This document shows, one piece after another, positions 29,098-38,543 of a stretch of DNA of 64,000 nt. The notes below the pieces were generated by a model, which was not told where the DNA came from, did no database searches, and worked only from the letters and a program-made list of their open reading frames with translations. How positions within the stretch are numbered: position 1 is the first letter of the stretch; each line of letters starts with the position of its first letter. The stretch is from Prevotella merdae (lineage in GTDB: Bacteria > Bacteroidota > Bacteroidia > Bacteroidales > Bacteroidaceae). The stretch lies in contig NZ_LT985324.1 of assembly GCF_900290275.1 (NCBI RefSeq), forward strand, positions 757,466 to 821,465, given 5' to 3'. The position numbers and the translations under genes are program-made.

Positions 29098-29252
29098 AAA
29101 TTGTCTTCGTCCGATGCTTCCTTCATATCCTTCAGAATATAGTTCACCTCATTGTCAGATAGGAAGTTATAGAAAATAAGTCCCAGATACTTGTGTCCTA
29201 ACTTTATATTTATATATCTTTGTAAGTTGCCAGTACCGATTTTCAGTACCAT
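29043..29252 (-). CDS. Doubtful 69-residue frame between repeat arrays
   Basis: The middle (KYLGLIFYNFLSDNEVNYILKDMKEAS in fragments) looks like the end of a real protein, but both ends are repeat-derived: the start lies in inverted copies of the 22-bp GGTACTG repeat and the last ~17 residues are read from the 59-bp array. It may be a gene remnant trapped between the arrays, or a very small gene. No family recognised. Confidence 0.3.
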   Translation of the reverse strand: MVLKIGTGNLQRYINIKLGHKYLGLIFYNFLSDNEVNYILKDMKEASDEDNLLRNEINLYSINREYGLC

Positions 29253-29390
29253 ATAACTGGTACTGCAGTTTAATATATATGGTACTGGAGTTTCATATAA
29301 CTGGTACTGCAGTTTATTACTACTGGTACTGGCAAGTATATTATATTATTTGGACGGGGCGAATAAATGGCTTGGACGTGTCGAATAATT
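29230..29390. repeat. 22-bp-period array with GGTACTG and TTGGACG cores
   Basis: Units start at 29259, 29281, 29303 and 29325, each beginning GGTACTG with alternating c/g then AGTTT, followed by two 22-bp units (29347, 29369) with the core TTGGACGgGtCGAATAA. Two inverted GGTACTG copies at 29230-29251 face the array, so hairpins are possible. Confidence 0.85.
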
Positions 29391-29398
29391 GCTACTGG

Positions 29399-29833
29399 TT
29401 AGACATTCCAGCAGATGTGTTCCTCATAATTGTCGAAGTCCATAGAGGGGTCGGCTCCTATCTGCTGCAGAAGCGTTCGTATTATTTGTTGCTCCTCGGG
29501 TGGAAGGATAATTTCGCCACGTCTGCGTGCAAAGTATTGGTTGCGTCCGAATTGCATAACAAGAGTTGTCATGAACTGTTCATACTGCTGAGGGAACATC
29601 TGCTTTTGGAATCCGGTGAATCCGCGGGCGTATCTCACGGGATTAGAGCAGCGGTAGTAGGGACATCCATCGTCCTTGGTGCACTTGTTAGGACTGATAA
29701 GGCGCAGAAACTCTTCCTGCTTTATCAGATTGTCAAATGCAATGTGGTGCAGGCAAGAGGCAGCCATGGAGCAGTCGTGATGTAGGCAAACGGGGTAGTT
29801 GTGCGGTACGGTTAGCTTGTTTTTTATAGGCAT
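29399..29833 (-). CDS. DUF6078-like cysteine-rich protein
   Basis: 144 residues from the ATG at 29833 (MPIKNKLTVPHNYPVCLHHDC); a start at 29875 upstream is possible but unlikely. Cysteines are arranged as CLHHDCSMAASCLHH and later CTKDDGCPYYRCSN, suggesting a metal-binding N-terminal half, followed by YARGFTGFQKQMFPQQYEQF and a helical C-terminal half. The pattern matches a family of small Bacteroides/Prevotella proteins of unknown function that I believe is DUF6078. It ends 9 bases from the 22-bp repeat array. Confidence 0.65.
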   Translation of the reverse strand: MPIKNKLTVPHNYPVCLHHDCSMAASCLHHIAFDNLIKQEEFLRLISPNKCTKDDGCPYYRCSNPVRYARGFTGFQKQMFPQQYEQFMTTLVMQFGRNQYFARRRGEIILPPEEQQIIRTLLQQIGADPSMDFDNYEEHICWNV

Positions 29834-29954
29834 AATATTATTGTTTTTTGGTATTGTAAGTTTCCTAATATGCAAAAATAATGTTTTTTCTTGGAAAAAC
29901 AGGCATGTTGCATAACAATAAAATCGCCAAAAACAGATAAATATGTGTTATGGC

Positions 29955-29994
29955 AAATAAAAAAATGCGGCCAAACAAAATTTTGTTTGACCGC
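29955..29994 (-). terminator. Terminator of the FG-GAP gene
   Basis: A near-perfect palindrome GCGGcCAAACAAAA/TTTTGTTTGaCCGC at 29967-29994, followed on the minus strand by a T run (CATTTTTTTATTT). Confidence 0.85.
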
Positions 29995-30009
29995 AAACGT
30001 TAATGCTTA

Positions 30010-33000
30010 TCACTTGATAAATATCTTCTTGCCTTTATCTGTGATATAGATATGTCCCTTTTGAAGCGACTGCACACGCACACCTTCCAAATTATAATAT
30101 CTGGTTGTGTTAGATGTTGCTGTGCTTATTTGTTCAATGCCTGAAGGCTGTACCACTTTGAGCGTAATTTGCTTCGAAATGTTTGATCCGTCGCGTGTTG
30201 TCAACGCTATAATGCCAGAGCCTGGCTCTACTCCCGTTACAACATAGTTGTCGTGGTCAATATAGATGCAGTTGTTCGTTGCATTGACAAGAATGGAGCT
30301 AGCCTTCAGATAGCTTGGATAGGCAACACGTGTTAGCTGCATCTTCTCGCCAACCTCGATGGTGGTCTTAGGCATGTAGAGGTCTATGTCCTCGTAGTGG
30401 TAGGTGCCTTTAATGAAGATTTTCTTCTCGCTATATAGACCTGAACCATCTGTTGCTTCAGCTCTAACCACAACGTCACCCCAGTCAAGACCTTTAGATG
30501 TGAGTACACCATCAGAAGACAGATGGGCAATGTTGTCGCCCGATACTATCGACCATTTAACGCCCGACAGAGAAGCATTGGTAGGCAGCATCGTTGCTGT
30601 GAGATGGAAGCGACAATCGCCACCATATAGAGTATTAGAATCGTATTTCTCAAGTATGCCTATCTCGATGCTTGTTGCTGCTACCGCCTCTGTAGCCTCT
30701 GTTGTGCTTACTGCATTAGACAGCATGTATGCGTTTGACGTGTTGCTACGCATTGCACACGATTCAGCAAGCTGTTGTGTAGAAGCGGGCACGTAGGCTA
30801 TGGCATAGAGGCATGTTCCTGCAGGAGCCGAGATATCGGTATAGTTTTGCAGGCTGCCTGCCACTTCGGCTATCTGTGTAAGGTTGTCGGTAGAGGTGCC
30901 ACGCAGGATGCGGTAGCTCTCAATATCCATTCCCTCATAAGCATTCCATACAAGGCTATAGCCCTTTGTGGCTGACTTGTAAATTGTAACATGAAGAGGC
31001 TTGTGTGTCTCCGAGAATGTGCTTGTCTGTATATTGTTATTGGCAAGCAAACGAATGCGGTAACGTTGTGTCTGTATGCGGTTGTCGCTTGTTGTGTCCA
31101 GCCATGAACCTTGGCTTACAGGCATTGTTGCTACCACTTCAAACTCGTTGTAACGGTTTGTTTCTCGCAATATCTCAACACGGTCTACCATTTGTGGCAC
31201 GCTTGTATTCCAGTTTACGCGGTAATGGTTGCCATCTGCAAGCACGCCCGTAATGTTGGCATCAGGCATAGTCTCTTCGGTTACAGTAGTCTTGTTGACG
31301 AATGTACATTCGCTTCCGTCGTTGAAGCCAACCGAAGAAATAACTTCATTGTAGCCCGCATCTCCTAATGTAAGGATAAAGCCATCGTTGGTTGTCTGGC
31401 TCTTTGTAACACCCTTAACATTGAAGTAGCTGATGTCGTTGTCGAACATGGTCTTCGGTCGTTTCACGCTTATAGGCGTATCTTTCATCACCTTAGAAGG
31501 AATGGCGAGAGCAAAATCTTCGGGTGCATACACCTTTACAATGGTACTGAATGTGCAGCCGTCTGCAATCATATCTATAGTTTTCTCGCCACTGGTGCTC
31601 CATGAGATGCTAAGTTTTCCGTTGCCCTTATCGTTTATAGTGGCGTCGGTTCCTGCCTTGATGGTGTAGTTAGAAGGCTGTGTTCCTACAAACTGCACGT
31701 TGCAAGTCTCACCCTTAGCCACCATCTCGTGTGCGGCACTAAGATAGCCATTGGTATTTACTTTTATCTCTACGGGCTTGGTCATTGGCGAATGTGCACC
31801 CATAAGGTCAATGGCTTGCACCTGAACCTCGTAGCTTTCGCCCGACTTGAGAACATCGAGCGGGATGTACATTTGTGTAGCCTTGCGGTATAAAACGTTA
31901 GAACATATCGTAGCCTCGTCTGCGAGTCCGTTGAGAGGTGAGATGAGGAAAGCATTCTTTTCGCCAACCTTCTTGTTCTTATATTTCACGCTGACGTTAT
32001 AGCGCATCTGTGTCGCTGGTGTGCGGTCGTCCTTTGCGTCGTCCCATTTTAATAGCATACCCTTATCGGTAATTCCAACACGTAGATTATCTGGAACTGC
32101 AGGTGCCTCGTTCTTGATATTCGACTTTAGACCATTGGCGTAGTCGCCAGAGAATAGTGGCTGCCAGAGAAGTTGATCGGAAATAAAGTCTGTACTATAA
32201 GGATAGTTTACCTTTGTATACTTGAAATCGGGTTGGATTAGATAAACACAATATTGGGTTTGATCGCCACCTACTGGATGATACTTAAGACGTGTTACTA
32301 AATCAACAAAGCCGTTATTGTCCAAATCATTTGAAACAGTTAGTGAATACGATGAAGGAATGGTCATCACCACTTCGTCACATGGCCATTGGTCAACAGG
32401 CTTTCCTTTAATGACAACATGCTCGTTGTTGTTATTTTTCAACAAAAAGTCAGGGTAGCCGTCATTGTTCAGGTCAGCAATGCCTTCAAGATGTCCATTT
32501 CCATCGTCAATTGTTTTCACTGCCAGCTTCTGCTCATAATCGTTAGCGAAATTAGCCGAAGCGGTTTTCATATAGACGTTAATCTTCCCATACTCGTCCA
32601 AAGCAATGTCCCAATAGCCATCTCTGTTGAAATCGCATATTGTGCCTGATTTCTTATAATAGCCGAAATTTTGTTCTGTTGTTTTCAGTGAAGTGTCGCT
32701 TTCTTTAGTTGTGTTAAGATAGCCTACGAAATCGATTTTTCCGTCATTATTGTAGTCTAATATAGGCTTTGTGGCAGGGTATGACGGCGACGAATATACT
32801 CCAGCGTCTGTTATATACTCAAAATCATTGTCTTGTTCGCCGCTATTGAGATATACGTTCTTTGAACTTCTGTCCAACAAGAAATCGGGGTAGCCGTCGT
32901 AGTTGTAATCAAACGGAGTCATTCTGTCTGATAGATCTGAGTTAAAGCTCTTCTTTATCTCTGTCTTTTCTCCTTTTGCGTTGAAGTTGAAGATGGGGTT

Positions 33001-35109
33001 GTTTCTATTGTAAATCTCAGGTTTGCCGTCTTGGTTGGCATCAAAAACGTTATAAAATTCTAATGTGTAGTAATCAAAGATTTTGGTAAACGGCAACACG
33101 CTGAGAGTCTTTTCTTTGCTCTTGTATGTCTGTCCACCAAGTTCCATTGCAACACTTACCTTTAGGTTGCCTGCAGCATGCAGAATGGCTTGTGCTGTGC
33201 TACCATTGTTGCTTTGGCTGATGATGGTTCCGTTCTCTACATTCCATGTATATTTTGCATCAGAACGTGGATTGTTGACGCGTAGCTGCAGAGTATCAGC
33301 AGCTGTGATGTTAACAGGCAACTGTGCAATAGATGGTGCAGTCTGTTTATGCTCATACACACATTCGTCTGACCATGCTCCGCCCAAGCCACCAGCATCT
33401 ATTGCTTGTACAGAGATATAATATTTGCCAGCGTCAAGTCGTTCGGCATCGAACATATAGCTTAATGCCATGCCCATATTGCCACCGAAAAGGTTGCGGC
33501 GTCTACCGTCTGCCAATGAGTTTGCATAAAGAATGTCACCCTTGCCAGGCTGTGTGCCTATGCGTAGCTCGTAGGTTAGGTCGCATGCTGATGTTTGTGC
33601 GTCGGAGCCGCGTTGCCATGTTATGCGCAACTTGTTGGCATCGGCAAAGAATTGCGCTTGAGGCTTCTGCATCTTTGAAGGTGCTGTGTTCTTCTTTGCG
33701 TTAGGTATAGGACCATAAACAAAGGTATATAAGGGATAACCAGTACTATAACCATACTCGGTAAATCCGTCGTTGTTGAAATCGCCTACAACGATATTGG
33801 CATAGTCCAAGGCGGTTACAGTAACCTCTACTTTCTTTAGGTCGCATTTTAAGAGATAGTCGTAAGTACCATAATTATCATCTGCTAAGCTTGCAATAAT
33901 TTCATACAAGCCATCGCCGTCGTAGTCTTTACAGGTGTAGCTTGTGTACTTGCCGTCGATATATGTCTCTTTGCGCTTGAACTCGCCGTTGCCGTCGTTG
34001 CGATAGAATACAATGTATGTGATGTCTTTATTAGGTATGAAGAACAGCAAGTCTACATCGCCATCGCGATCGAAATCGCCGAAAAAGGCGTTCTGCATGG
34101 CTGAGTTCTCAAACAACTCTTTGCCATCTCCAAGGCTACCGTCAGCTTTTGTGAGATATAGTGTCACCTTTCCAGCGCCAAAGTCAACATAATCGTTGAT
34201 GCCATCGCCGTTAACGTCGGCAGAAAATATCTTACCTACATGAGCGCTACGGAAGAAGCGGTTGTTGCCGAGGTTATAGAAAACATATTTCTGGGTTACA
34301 ATATCTTGCAGCCCATCACCGTTCATGTCCTTAAAATATATCTTGTCGGCAGAGTCGTAACCCTCTGAGTCTGATGCAACGCTCTTCATCATTGAAGACA
34401 TTTCAGCATCTGTTTCCTCCGTTTCGTCTATATATTCTCTTTCGCCAGTTTTTACAAACATTCCGTCTGAGAGTGAAGGCAGTCTTGAGCCAGGAGTGTA
34501 GTTGCCCAAAGCTATTGTTGTCAGTTCGTTTGCATCATCGGTAATGGCAAGCTGTTGCTGCTCATAAGTGCCATCAGCCTTGCGGATGTATGCATTAATA
34601 ACATTCTTCTTTGAGTCAAACGAATTGTAATCGTTCCAATCAATATAGTCGATCAAGCCATCACCATTTAGGTCGCCAAACACACAATCTCCTACAGATA
34701 TGGCTGTTGTTTGGGCGAGGTTGTTCCACGGAGCAATGTAATGTACGGCACCATAGGTTGCATTTCCCGTGTAAGCATATACAGCTTCTGTGTTGTCTAA
34801 CTTTATAAATTTTTTGAGTTCACGATATTCCTTGTTCGAAATAGATTGCAGCACATTGCCAGTAGGTGTGGAAACAAGATGGAGGTAATTGCCATTGTTG
34901 GAACTTGTTCCGATAACCTCCATTATGCCATCTCCGTTAACGTCATAATAATTGTTGTGCGTAATCTCACCACTGGTAGGATGCACATTGGAAGGCAACG
35001 AATATAATCCGTTGTCCGACTTTTTGTTCTTATAAGACACACTTGAGGCTAATGTTACCGGCTCTTGATTGGGAATGTTGTCTGCCTTGATTCCCGTTGT
35101 CATCAACAA
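30010..35109 (-). CDS. Giant secreted FG-GAP/VCBS repeat protein, frame broken at a poly-G tract
   Basis: At least 1699 residues. The protein is built of FG-GAP/VCBS-type repeats with calcium-loop motifs (DVNGDGI, DFDRDGDVD, DYDGDGLYE, DFNNDGF, DYNNDGKID, DFNRDGYWD, DLNNDGYPD), split by fibronectin-III-like segments (LRITWQRGSDAQ, GMLLKWDDAKDDRTP, YSLVWNAYEG) and a Big_2-like domain near residue 1550. The end, YYNLEGVRVQSLQKGHIYI ... GKKIFIK, is a C-terminal sorting tail of the kind used for type IX-like export in Bacteroidetes. The frame opens only at a TTG at 35109, inside a hydrophobic stretch; the real ATG at 35177 is separated from it by a run of nine G. One more G would give a proper signal peptide. 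Confidence 0.88.
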   Translation of the reverse strand: MLMTTGIKADNIPNQEPVTLASSVSYKNKKSDNGLYSLPSNVHPTSGEITHNNYYDVNGDGIMEVIGTSSNNGNYLHLVSTPTGNVLQSISNKEYRELKKFIKLDNTEAVYAYTGNATYGAVHYIAPWNNLAQTTAISVGDCVFGDLNGDGLIDYIDWNDYNSFDSKKNVINAYIRKADGTYEQQQLAITDDANELTTIALGNYTPGSRLPSLSDGMFVKTGEREYIDETEETDAEMSSMMKSVASDSEGYDSADKIYFKDMNGDGLQDIVTQKYVFYNLGNNRFFRSAHVGKIFSADVNGDGINDYVDFGAGKVTLYLTKADGSLGDGKELFENSAMQNAFFGDFDRDGDVDLLFFIPNKDITYIVFYRNDGNGEFKRKETYIDGKYTSYTCKDYDGDGLYEIIASLADDNYGTYDYLLKCDLKKVEVTVTALDYANIVVGDFNNDGFTEYGYSTGYPLYTFVYGPIPNAKKNTAPSKMQKPQAQFFADANKLRITWQRGSDAQTSACDLTYELRIGTQPGKGDILYANSLADGRRRNLFGGNMGMALSYMFDAERLDAGKYYISVQAIDAGGLGGAWSDECVYEHKQTAPSIAQLPVNITAADTLQLRVNNPRSDAKYTWNVENGTIISQSNNGSTAQAILHAAGNLKVSVAMELGGQTYKSKEKTLSVLPFTKIFDYYTLEFYNVFDANQDGKPEIYNRNNPIFNFNAKGEKTEIKKSFNSDLSDRMTPFDYNYDGYPDFLLDRSSKNVYLNSGEQDNDFEYITDAGVYSSPSYPATKPILDYNNDGKIDFVGYLNTTKESDTSLKTTEQNFGYYKKSGTICDFNRDGYWDIALDEYGKINVYMKTASANFANDYEQKLAVKTIDDGNGHLEGIADLNNDGYPDFLLKNNNNEHVVIKGKPVDQWPCDEVVMTIPSSYSLTVSNDLDNNGFVDLVTRLKYHPVGGDQTQYCVYLIQPDFKYTKVNYPYSTDFISDQLLWQPLFSGDYANGLKSNIKNEAPAVPDNLRVGITDKGMLLKWDDAKDDRTPATQMRYNVSVKYKNKKVGEKNAFLISPLNGLADEATICSNVLYRKATQMYIPLDVLKSGESYEVQVQAIDLMGAHSPMTKPVEIKVNTNGYLSAAHEMVAKGETCNVQFVGTQPSNYTIKAGTDATINDKGNGKLSISWSTSGEKTIDMIADGCTFSTIVKVYAPEDFALAIPSKVMKDTPISVKRPKTMFDNDISYFNVKGVTKSQTTNDGFILTLGDAGYNEVISSVGFNDGSECTFVNKTTVTEETMPDANITGVLADGNHYRVNWNTSVPQMVDRVEILRETNRYNEFEVVATMPVSQGSWLDTTSDNRIQTQRYRIRLLANNNIQTSTFSETHKPLHVTIYKSATKGYSLVWNAYEGMDIESYRILRGTSTDNLTQIAEVAGSLQNYTDISAPAGTCLYAIAYVPASTQQLAESCAMRSNTSNAYMLSNAVSTTEATEAVAATSIEIGILEKYDSNTLYGGDCRFHLTATMLPTNASLSGVKWSIVSGDNIAHLSSDGVLTSKGLDWGDVVVRAEATDGSGLYSEKKIFIKGTYHYEDIDLYMPKTTIEVGEKMQLTRVAYPSYLKASSILVNATNNCIYIDHDNYVVTGVEPGSGIIALTTRDGSNISKQITLKVVQPSGIEQISTATSNTTRYYNLEGVRVQSLQKGHIYITDKGKKIFIK

Positions 35110-35149
35110 CAGAAATAGAATAATCCCTAACCTACGAAAATATCGTCGT

Positions 35150-35158
35150 GGGGGGGGG
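35150..35158. repeat. Poly-G tract (9 G) within the signal-peptide coding region
   Basis: On the minus strand the ATG at 35177 is followed by six codons and nine C. With nine C translation stops after 16 codons; with ten (or seven) the frame joins the large protein and gives MKSIFFTPPPPRRYF-RRLGIILFLLLM, a convincing signal peptide. This is the layout of a slipped-strand phase switch, here in the off state. Confidence 0.85.
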
Positions 35159-35355
35159 TAAAAAAGATACTTTTCATAAGAAAAATAGTTAAATGGTTAA
35201 TACAAAGTTCTTGTGTGTATCTAACGCACACGAATCTATTATTTATTATCAATGGCAAAATTAGAAAAAATAACCAATATTTCAAATAAAAAAGTCCATT
35301 AATTGTAAATAAAAAATCCTAATTTATAGGTATTTCGCAATTAAGCATATATCTG

Positions 35356-35363
35356 TACCTTTG
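35356..35363 (+). promoter_or_regulatory. -7 element of the PepSY gene
   Basis: TACCTTTG, 28 bases before the ATG at 35391. Confidence 0.65.
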
Positions 35364-35390
35364 CACTTCTTGTATAAATAATGGTATAAT

Positions 35391-36857
35391 ATGAATAAAA
35401 GAACTTGGAGAAAACAACATAAGTGGATAGGTATTGGCATGACATTCTTCTTAGTGATGTTTTGTGTGTCGGGGATTTTGCTTAATCATCGGTCGCTAAT
35501 AAAAGATGTGGATGTAAGCAGAAAATATCTACCAAGCAACTATAAATACGAAAATTGGAGTGGGGGATTGCTAAGAGGCACACTTGCTTTGGACAACAAG
35601 GTGTTGCTGTATGGAAATGGTGGCATATGGCAGACTGACTCAACGGCTTCGTTCTTCGCTGATTTGAACAAAGGACTGCCTGAAGGAGCCGACAACAGAC
35701 AGATAAGAAACATTATAAAGACGAATAACGGAGATATAATGACAGTCTCGCCCTTTGCCCTATACAATTATGGCAAGCACGAGACTTGGCATAAAATGGA
35801 GTTGCCCTTGGAGGATGACGAGAAGTTGACGGATATTGCCTCGCATGGCGATACGCTTGTTGTGCTAAGCAGATCGTACGCATACATCTCTCTTCCTCCA
35901 TATAAAAACTTCAGACGTATACAACTTGGCGCTCCTAAGAATTACAAGCAAAGAGTAACATTATTCCGTACCATTTGGCTGTTGCATAGTGGTGAGCTGT
36001 TCGGGAGTGTAGGAAAAGTGGCAGTAGACTTCATTGCAGTTATCCTTGTATTGCTCTGCATAACTGGAGTTGTGTTTGCATTAAGACCAAAGCAGAAGGC
36101 GTTGCTAAGATTGTCGCTGAAACTGCACGACAAGATAGGCAGATATACTATCGCTTTAACACTATTGATAGTGTTGACGGGTTGGTGTCTTCGTCCACCT
36201 GTTATGATAGCATTGGTTTTAAACAAGATTCCGGCAATACCAGGCACAACACTACGAAGCGATAATCCATGGAACGACAAACTGCGCATGATTAGATACG
36301 ACAAGGATGAACACGATTGGCTTGTGTCCACATCAGAAGGTTTCTATTCATTAAAGCTCAACAATGGTGCCATGAAAAAGATTGAGTCTGCTCCGCCCGT
36401 AAGCGTTATGGGACTTAACGTGCTGCAAAAAGACGCAAATGGCAAATGGTACTGCGGCTCGTTCAGTGGACTATTCGTTTGGGATAGACAAAAAGGTACG
36501 GCTATTGACTACTTCACGCATAAGCCTGCACCCAAGAAAGCAGGAGCTCCATTTGGAAAGAAGGCTATTGCTGGCATGAGTCAGGACTTTGTTCATAAGT
36601 CATCTGAAGCAAGCATGACATATAATAGATCTGCTATTATAGCAGATTATTATGATGGAACAACTATTATAGCACAACCATCAAGCATGAACTATTTGCC
36701 AATGTCGCTATGGAATGTGGCTCTGGAGATTCATAGTGGCAGATTCTTCATCGGAAATATCGCCACATACATATTTATATTTGTTATGGGAATCCTCGCC
36801 ATTTGGTGCTTATGGTCGGGATATAACATCAGACTGGCAAAGAAAAAGGGGAAATGA
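35391..36857 (+). CDS. PepSY-associated transmembrane protein
   Basis: 488 residues. N-terminal RTWRKQHKWIGIGMTFFLVMFCVSGILLNH is the PepSY-associated TM helix signature (fragments RKQHKWIGIG and VSGILLNH); a periplasmic domain follows, then two helices around residues 205-230 (VAVDFIAVILVLLCITGVVFAL) and 245-270, a second periplasmic part and a last helix (IFIFVMGILAIWCLW) before a basic tail. Proteins of this class accompany iron/siderophore uptake or cell-surface redox systems in Bacteroidetes. No transporter genes are adjacent, so the role stays open. Confidence 0.85.
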   Translation: MNKRTWRKQHKWIGIGMTFFLVMFCVSGILLNHRSLIKDVDVSRKYLPSNYKYENWSGGLLRGTLALDNKVLLYGNGGIWQTDSTASFFADLNKGLPEGADNRQIRNIIKTNNGDIMTVSPFALYNYGKHETWHKMELPLEDDEKLTDIASHGDTLVVLSRSYAYISLPPYKNFRRIQLGAPKNYKQRVTLFRTIWLLHSGELFGSVGKVAVDFIAVILVLLCITGVVFALRPKQKALLRLSLKLHDKIGRYTIALTLLIVLTGWCLRPPVMIALVLNKIPAIPGTTLRSDNPWNDKLRMIRYDKDEHDWLVSTSEGFYSLKLNNGAMKKIESAPPVSVMGLNVLQKDANGKWYCGSFSGLFVWDRQKGTAIDYFTHKPAPKKAGAPFGKKAIAGMSQDFVHKSSEASMTYNRSAIIADYYDGTTIIAQPSSMNYLPMSLWNVALEIHSGRFFIGNIATYIFIFVMGILAIWCLWSGYNIRLAKKKGK

Positions 36858-36902
36858 AGTAAAAAAGCTTGTTAAAAATTTGGTAGTTTAAATTTAAAAG
36901 AC

Positions 36903-36910
36903 TACCTTTG
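36903..36910 (+). promoter_or_regulatory. -7 element of tRNA-Arg
   Basis: TACCTTTG, 14 bases before the tRNA 5' end. Confidence 0.7.
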
Positions 36911-36923
36911 CAGTCGATTTGGA

Positions 36924-36998
36924 GGTTCCGTAGCTCAGTTGGATTAGAGCAACAGCCTTCTAAGCTGTGGGTCTTGGGTTCGAACCCCAACGGAATCA
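36924..36998 (+). tRNA. tRNA-Arg (anticodon TCT)
   Basis: Complete cloverleaf: acceptor GGTTCCG/CGGAATC, D arm GCTC...GAGC, anticodon stem ACAGC/GCTGT with loop CTTCTAA (anticodon TCT at 36959-36961), variable loop GGGTC, T arm TTGGG-TTCGAAC-CCCAA and discriminator A. CCA is not encoded. The integrase gene of the following element lies about 390 bases downstream, so the 3' half of this gene is the likely attachment site. Confidence 0.96.
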
Positions 36999-37040
36999 CT
37001 TTGTGACCCCATGCGGGTCACATCGGAACAAAACAACGTC

Positions 37041-37072
37041 AAAGAGGATTCTACTTCGGTAGTATCCTCTTT
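37041..37072 (+). terminator. Terminator after tRNA-Arg
   Basis: AAAGAGGATtCTAC-TTCG-GTAgTATCCTCTTT: a 14-bp near-perfect stem capped by a TTCG tetraloop. A smaller hairpin TGTGACCC/GGGTCACA precedes it at 37002-37022. Confidence 0.75.
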
Positions 37073-37214
37073 GTTGCTTATATACAGATAGTTACGAGCG
37101 AGTAGCTTGAAATTCAGACAGTTATTTAGAGGACGAGCGTAATGTCTAATTAACGCAGCGGATTTGAACCTGGTGCTTTGATGATGACATAACGGGACAC
37201 AACGATACATAAAT

Positions 37215-37278
37215 GTGTGACACTTTGTGTGACACTTTTCTGAAATGTGTGACACTTTCTAAAAACGTGTGACACTTT
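37215..37278. repeat. Four direct repeats GTGTGACACTTT upstream of the integrase
   Basis: Exact copies at 37215, 37227, 37247 and 37267 (spacings 12, 20 and 20). They lie between the tRNA and the integrase gene, where recombinase arm-type or excisionase sites are expected. The remainder of 37073-37388 has no gene. Confidence 0.85.
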
Positions 37279-37388
37279 CAGCCACTAAATAGCTGGAATT
37301 GGTAAAACTACCAATTAAAAATTGTTAAACTCCCATTATTCTCATCTTCTCCACTTATTTGTCCGCTGTACTAAAACCTACTTTAACG

Positions 37389-38543
37389 ATGAAGAAGGAA
37401 TTGGTAGAGGTCGTCTTCGACCGTAGAAAAAACTCCGAGAAGAGGGGTTACGGATTTTTGGAAGTTCAAGTTTATCTTGGACGTGCCACTCGTAAATATA
37501 TTATGATTGGCAAATATTCACCCGACGACTGGCAAGCAGCAGCAGCTTCGCCCGAAACACAAGCTCTGGTAGCGAAGTGTAAGAAAATCATTGCTGCGAT
37601 GGACGTTCTTGATGAAGAACGTACCTACGACAATTTCATGTATCACTTCAATGGCGAAGACAAAAAGCCTAAGGTGGAAGTGAAGGAGGAACTGCCTAAA
37701 GAGCCGGAGAAAAGTGAAAAGAGCTTTCTTGACTTTATGGAGGAAGCGCTTGCCAATGAGGATTTGCGCGAAGGTACACGCAAGCACAAGATATGTGCTA
37801 TCGAAACCGTGCGCACATTCGGGAAACTCAACACCTATGGTGACTTGACCCCGAAGAACATCATCGCCTTTGACAACTGGCTGCATGATGGCACCCGTAC
37901 CGATGTGACGTGTTACGGCTACCACAAGAAAATCCACAAGTGGGTTCGTCAGCTTTATCAGATGGGCGAAATTCCACAGGATCCTTATCAAGTGGTGACG
38001 TTGAAGCGAGGCAAGTGCCGTGAACGTGAACCGCTCACCGAACTTGAACTGAAGCTCATGCGCAACTACAAGTTCGAGGGCAAACTTGCCAGAGTGCGTG
38101 ACCTCTTCATCTTCGCTGCCTACACCGGTCTGTCGTTCTGCGACACACAGACCTTCGACTTCGAGAGCATGACGAAGAAGGAAGGCAAGATGTACTACAT
38201 CGATGGTAGCCGTATCAAGACCGAAACGAAGTTCTTCACGCCTATCCTCTCTCCTGCCATGAAGGTGCTTGAGAAGTACGACTACCAACTGCCTAAGATA
38301 AGCAATCAGAAAGCCAACGACTACCTTCATGTGATACAGATGGAGCTGCACTTCAGGCAGAAGTTGACTTTCCACGTGGCTCGCCACTCCTTCGCTACAA
38401 TGGCATTGGCTCACGATGTACCTATAGAGAATGTGGCTCGTATGCTTGGGCACCAGGACATCAAGACCACACAGATTTACGCCAAAGTGCTGCGCACCAC
38501 CATCGAGCGCCATGCCACAGCCCTGCAGCGTTCAATCAGCTAA
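37389..38543 (+). CDS. Tyrosine recombinase / integrase
   Basis: 384 residues from the ATG at 37389 (MKKELVEVVFDRRKNSEKRG). N-terminal arm-binding domain, then a SAM-like core-binding domain (about 115-205, SFLDFMEEALANED) and the catalytic domain with Arg in LARVRDLFIFAAYTGLSFCD, the HxxR box HVARHSF, the second His in LGHQDIKTTQIY and Tyr nucleophile in that same IYAKV motif. The type is that of Bacteroidetes prophage and transposon integrases (phage_int_SAM_5 type). Its stop codon overlaps by 12 bases the converging tail gene. It probably integrates at the adjacent tRNA-Arg. Confidence 0.93.
   Translation: MKKELVEVVFDRRKNSEKRGYGFLEVQVYLGRATRKYIMIGKYSPDDWQAAAASPETQALVAKCKKIIAAMDVLDEERTYDNFMYHFNGEDKKPKVEVKEELPKEPEKSEKSFLDFMEEALANEDLREGTRKHKICAIETVRTFGKLNTYGDLTPKNIIAFDNWLHDGTRTDVTCYGYHKKIHKWVRQLYQMGEIPQDPYQVVTLKRGKCREREPLTELELKLMRNYKFEGKLARVRDLFIFAAYTGLSFCDTQTFDFESMTKKEGKMYYIDGSRIKTETKFFTPILSPAMKVLEKYDYQLPKISNQKANDYLHVIQMELHFRQKLTFHVARHSFATMALAHDVPIENVARMLGHQDIKTTQIYAKVLRTTIERHATALQRSIS

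Noticed and set aside
37359..37388. Upstream TTG start for the integrase
   Set aside because: The ATG at 37389 begins the conserved N-terminus and the extra ten residues have no support.
37518..38513. A 331-residue open frame antisense to the integrase
   Set aside because: It mirrors the integrase codons and has no homology-like motifs; the recombinase frame carries all catalytic residues.
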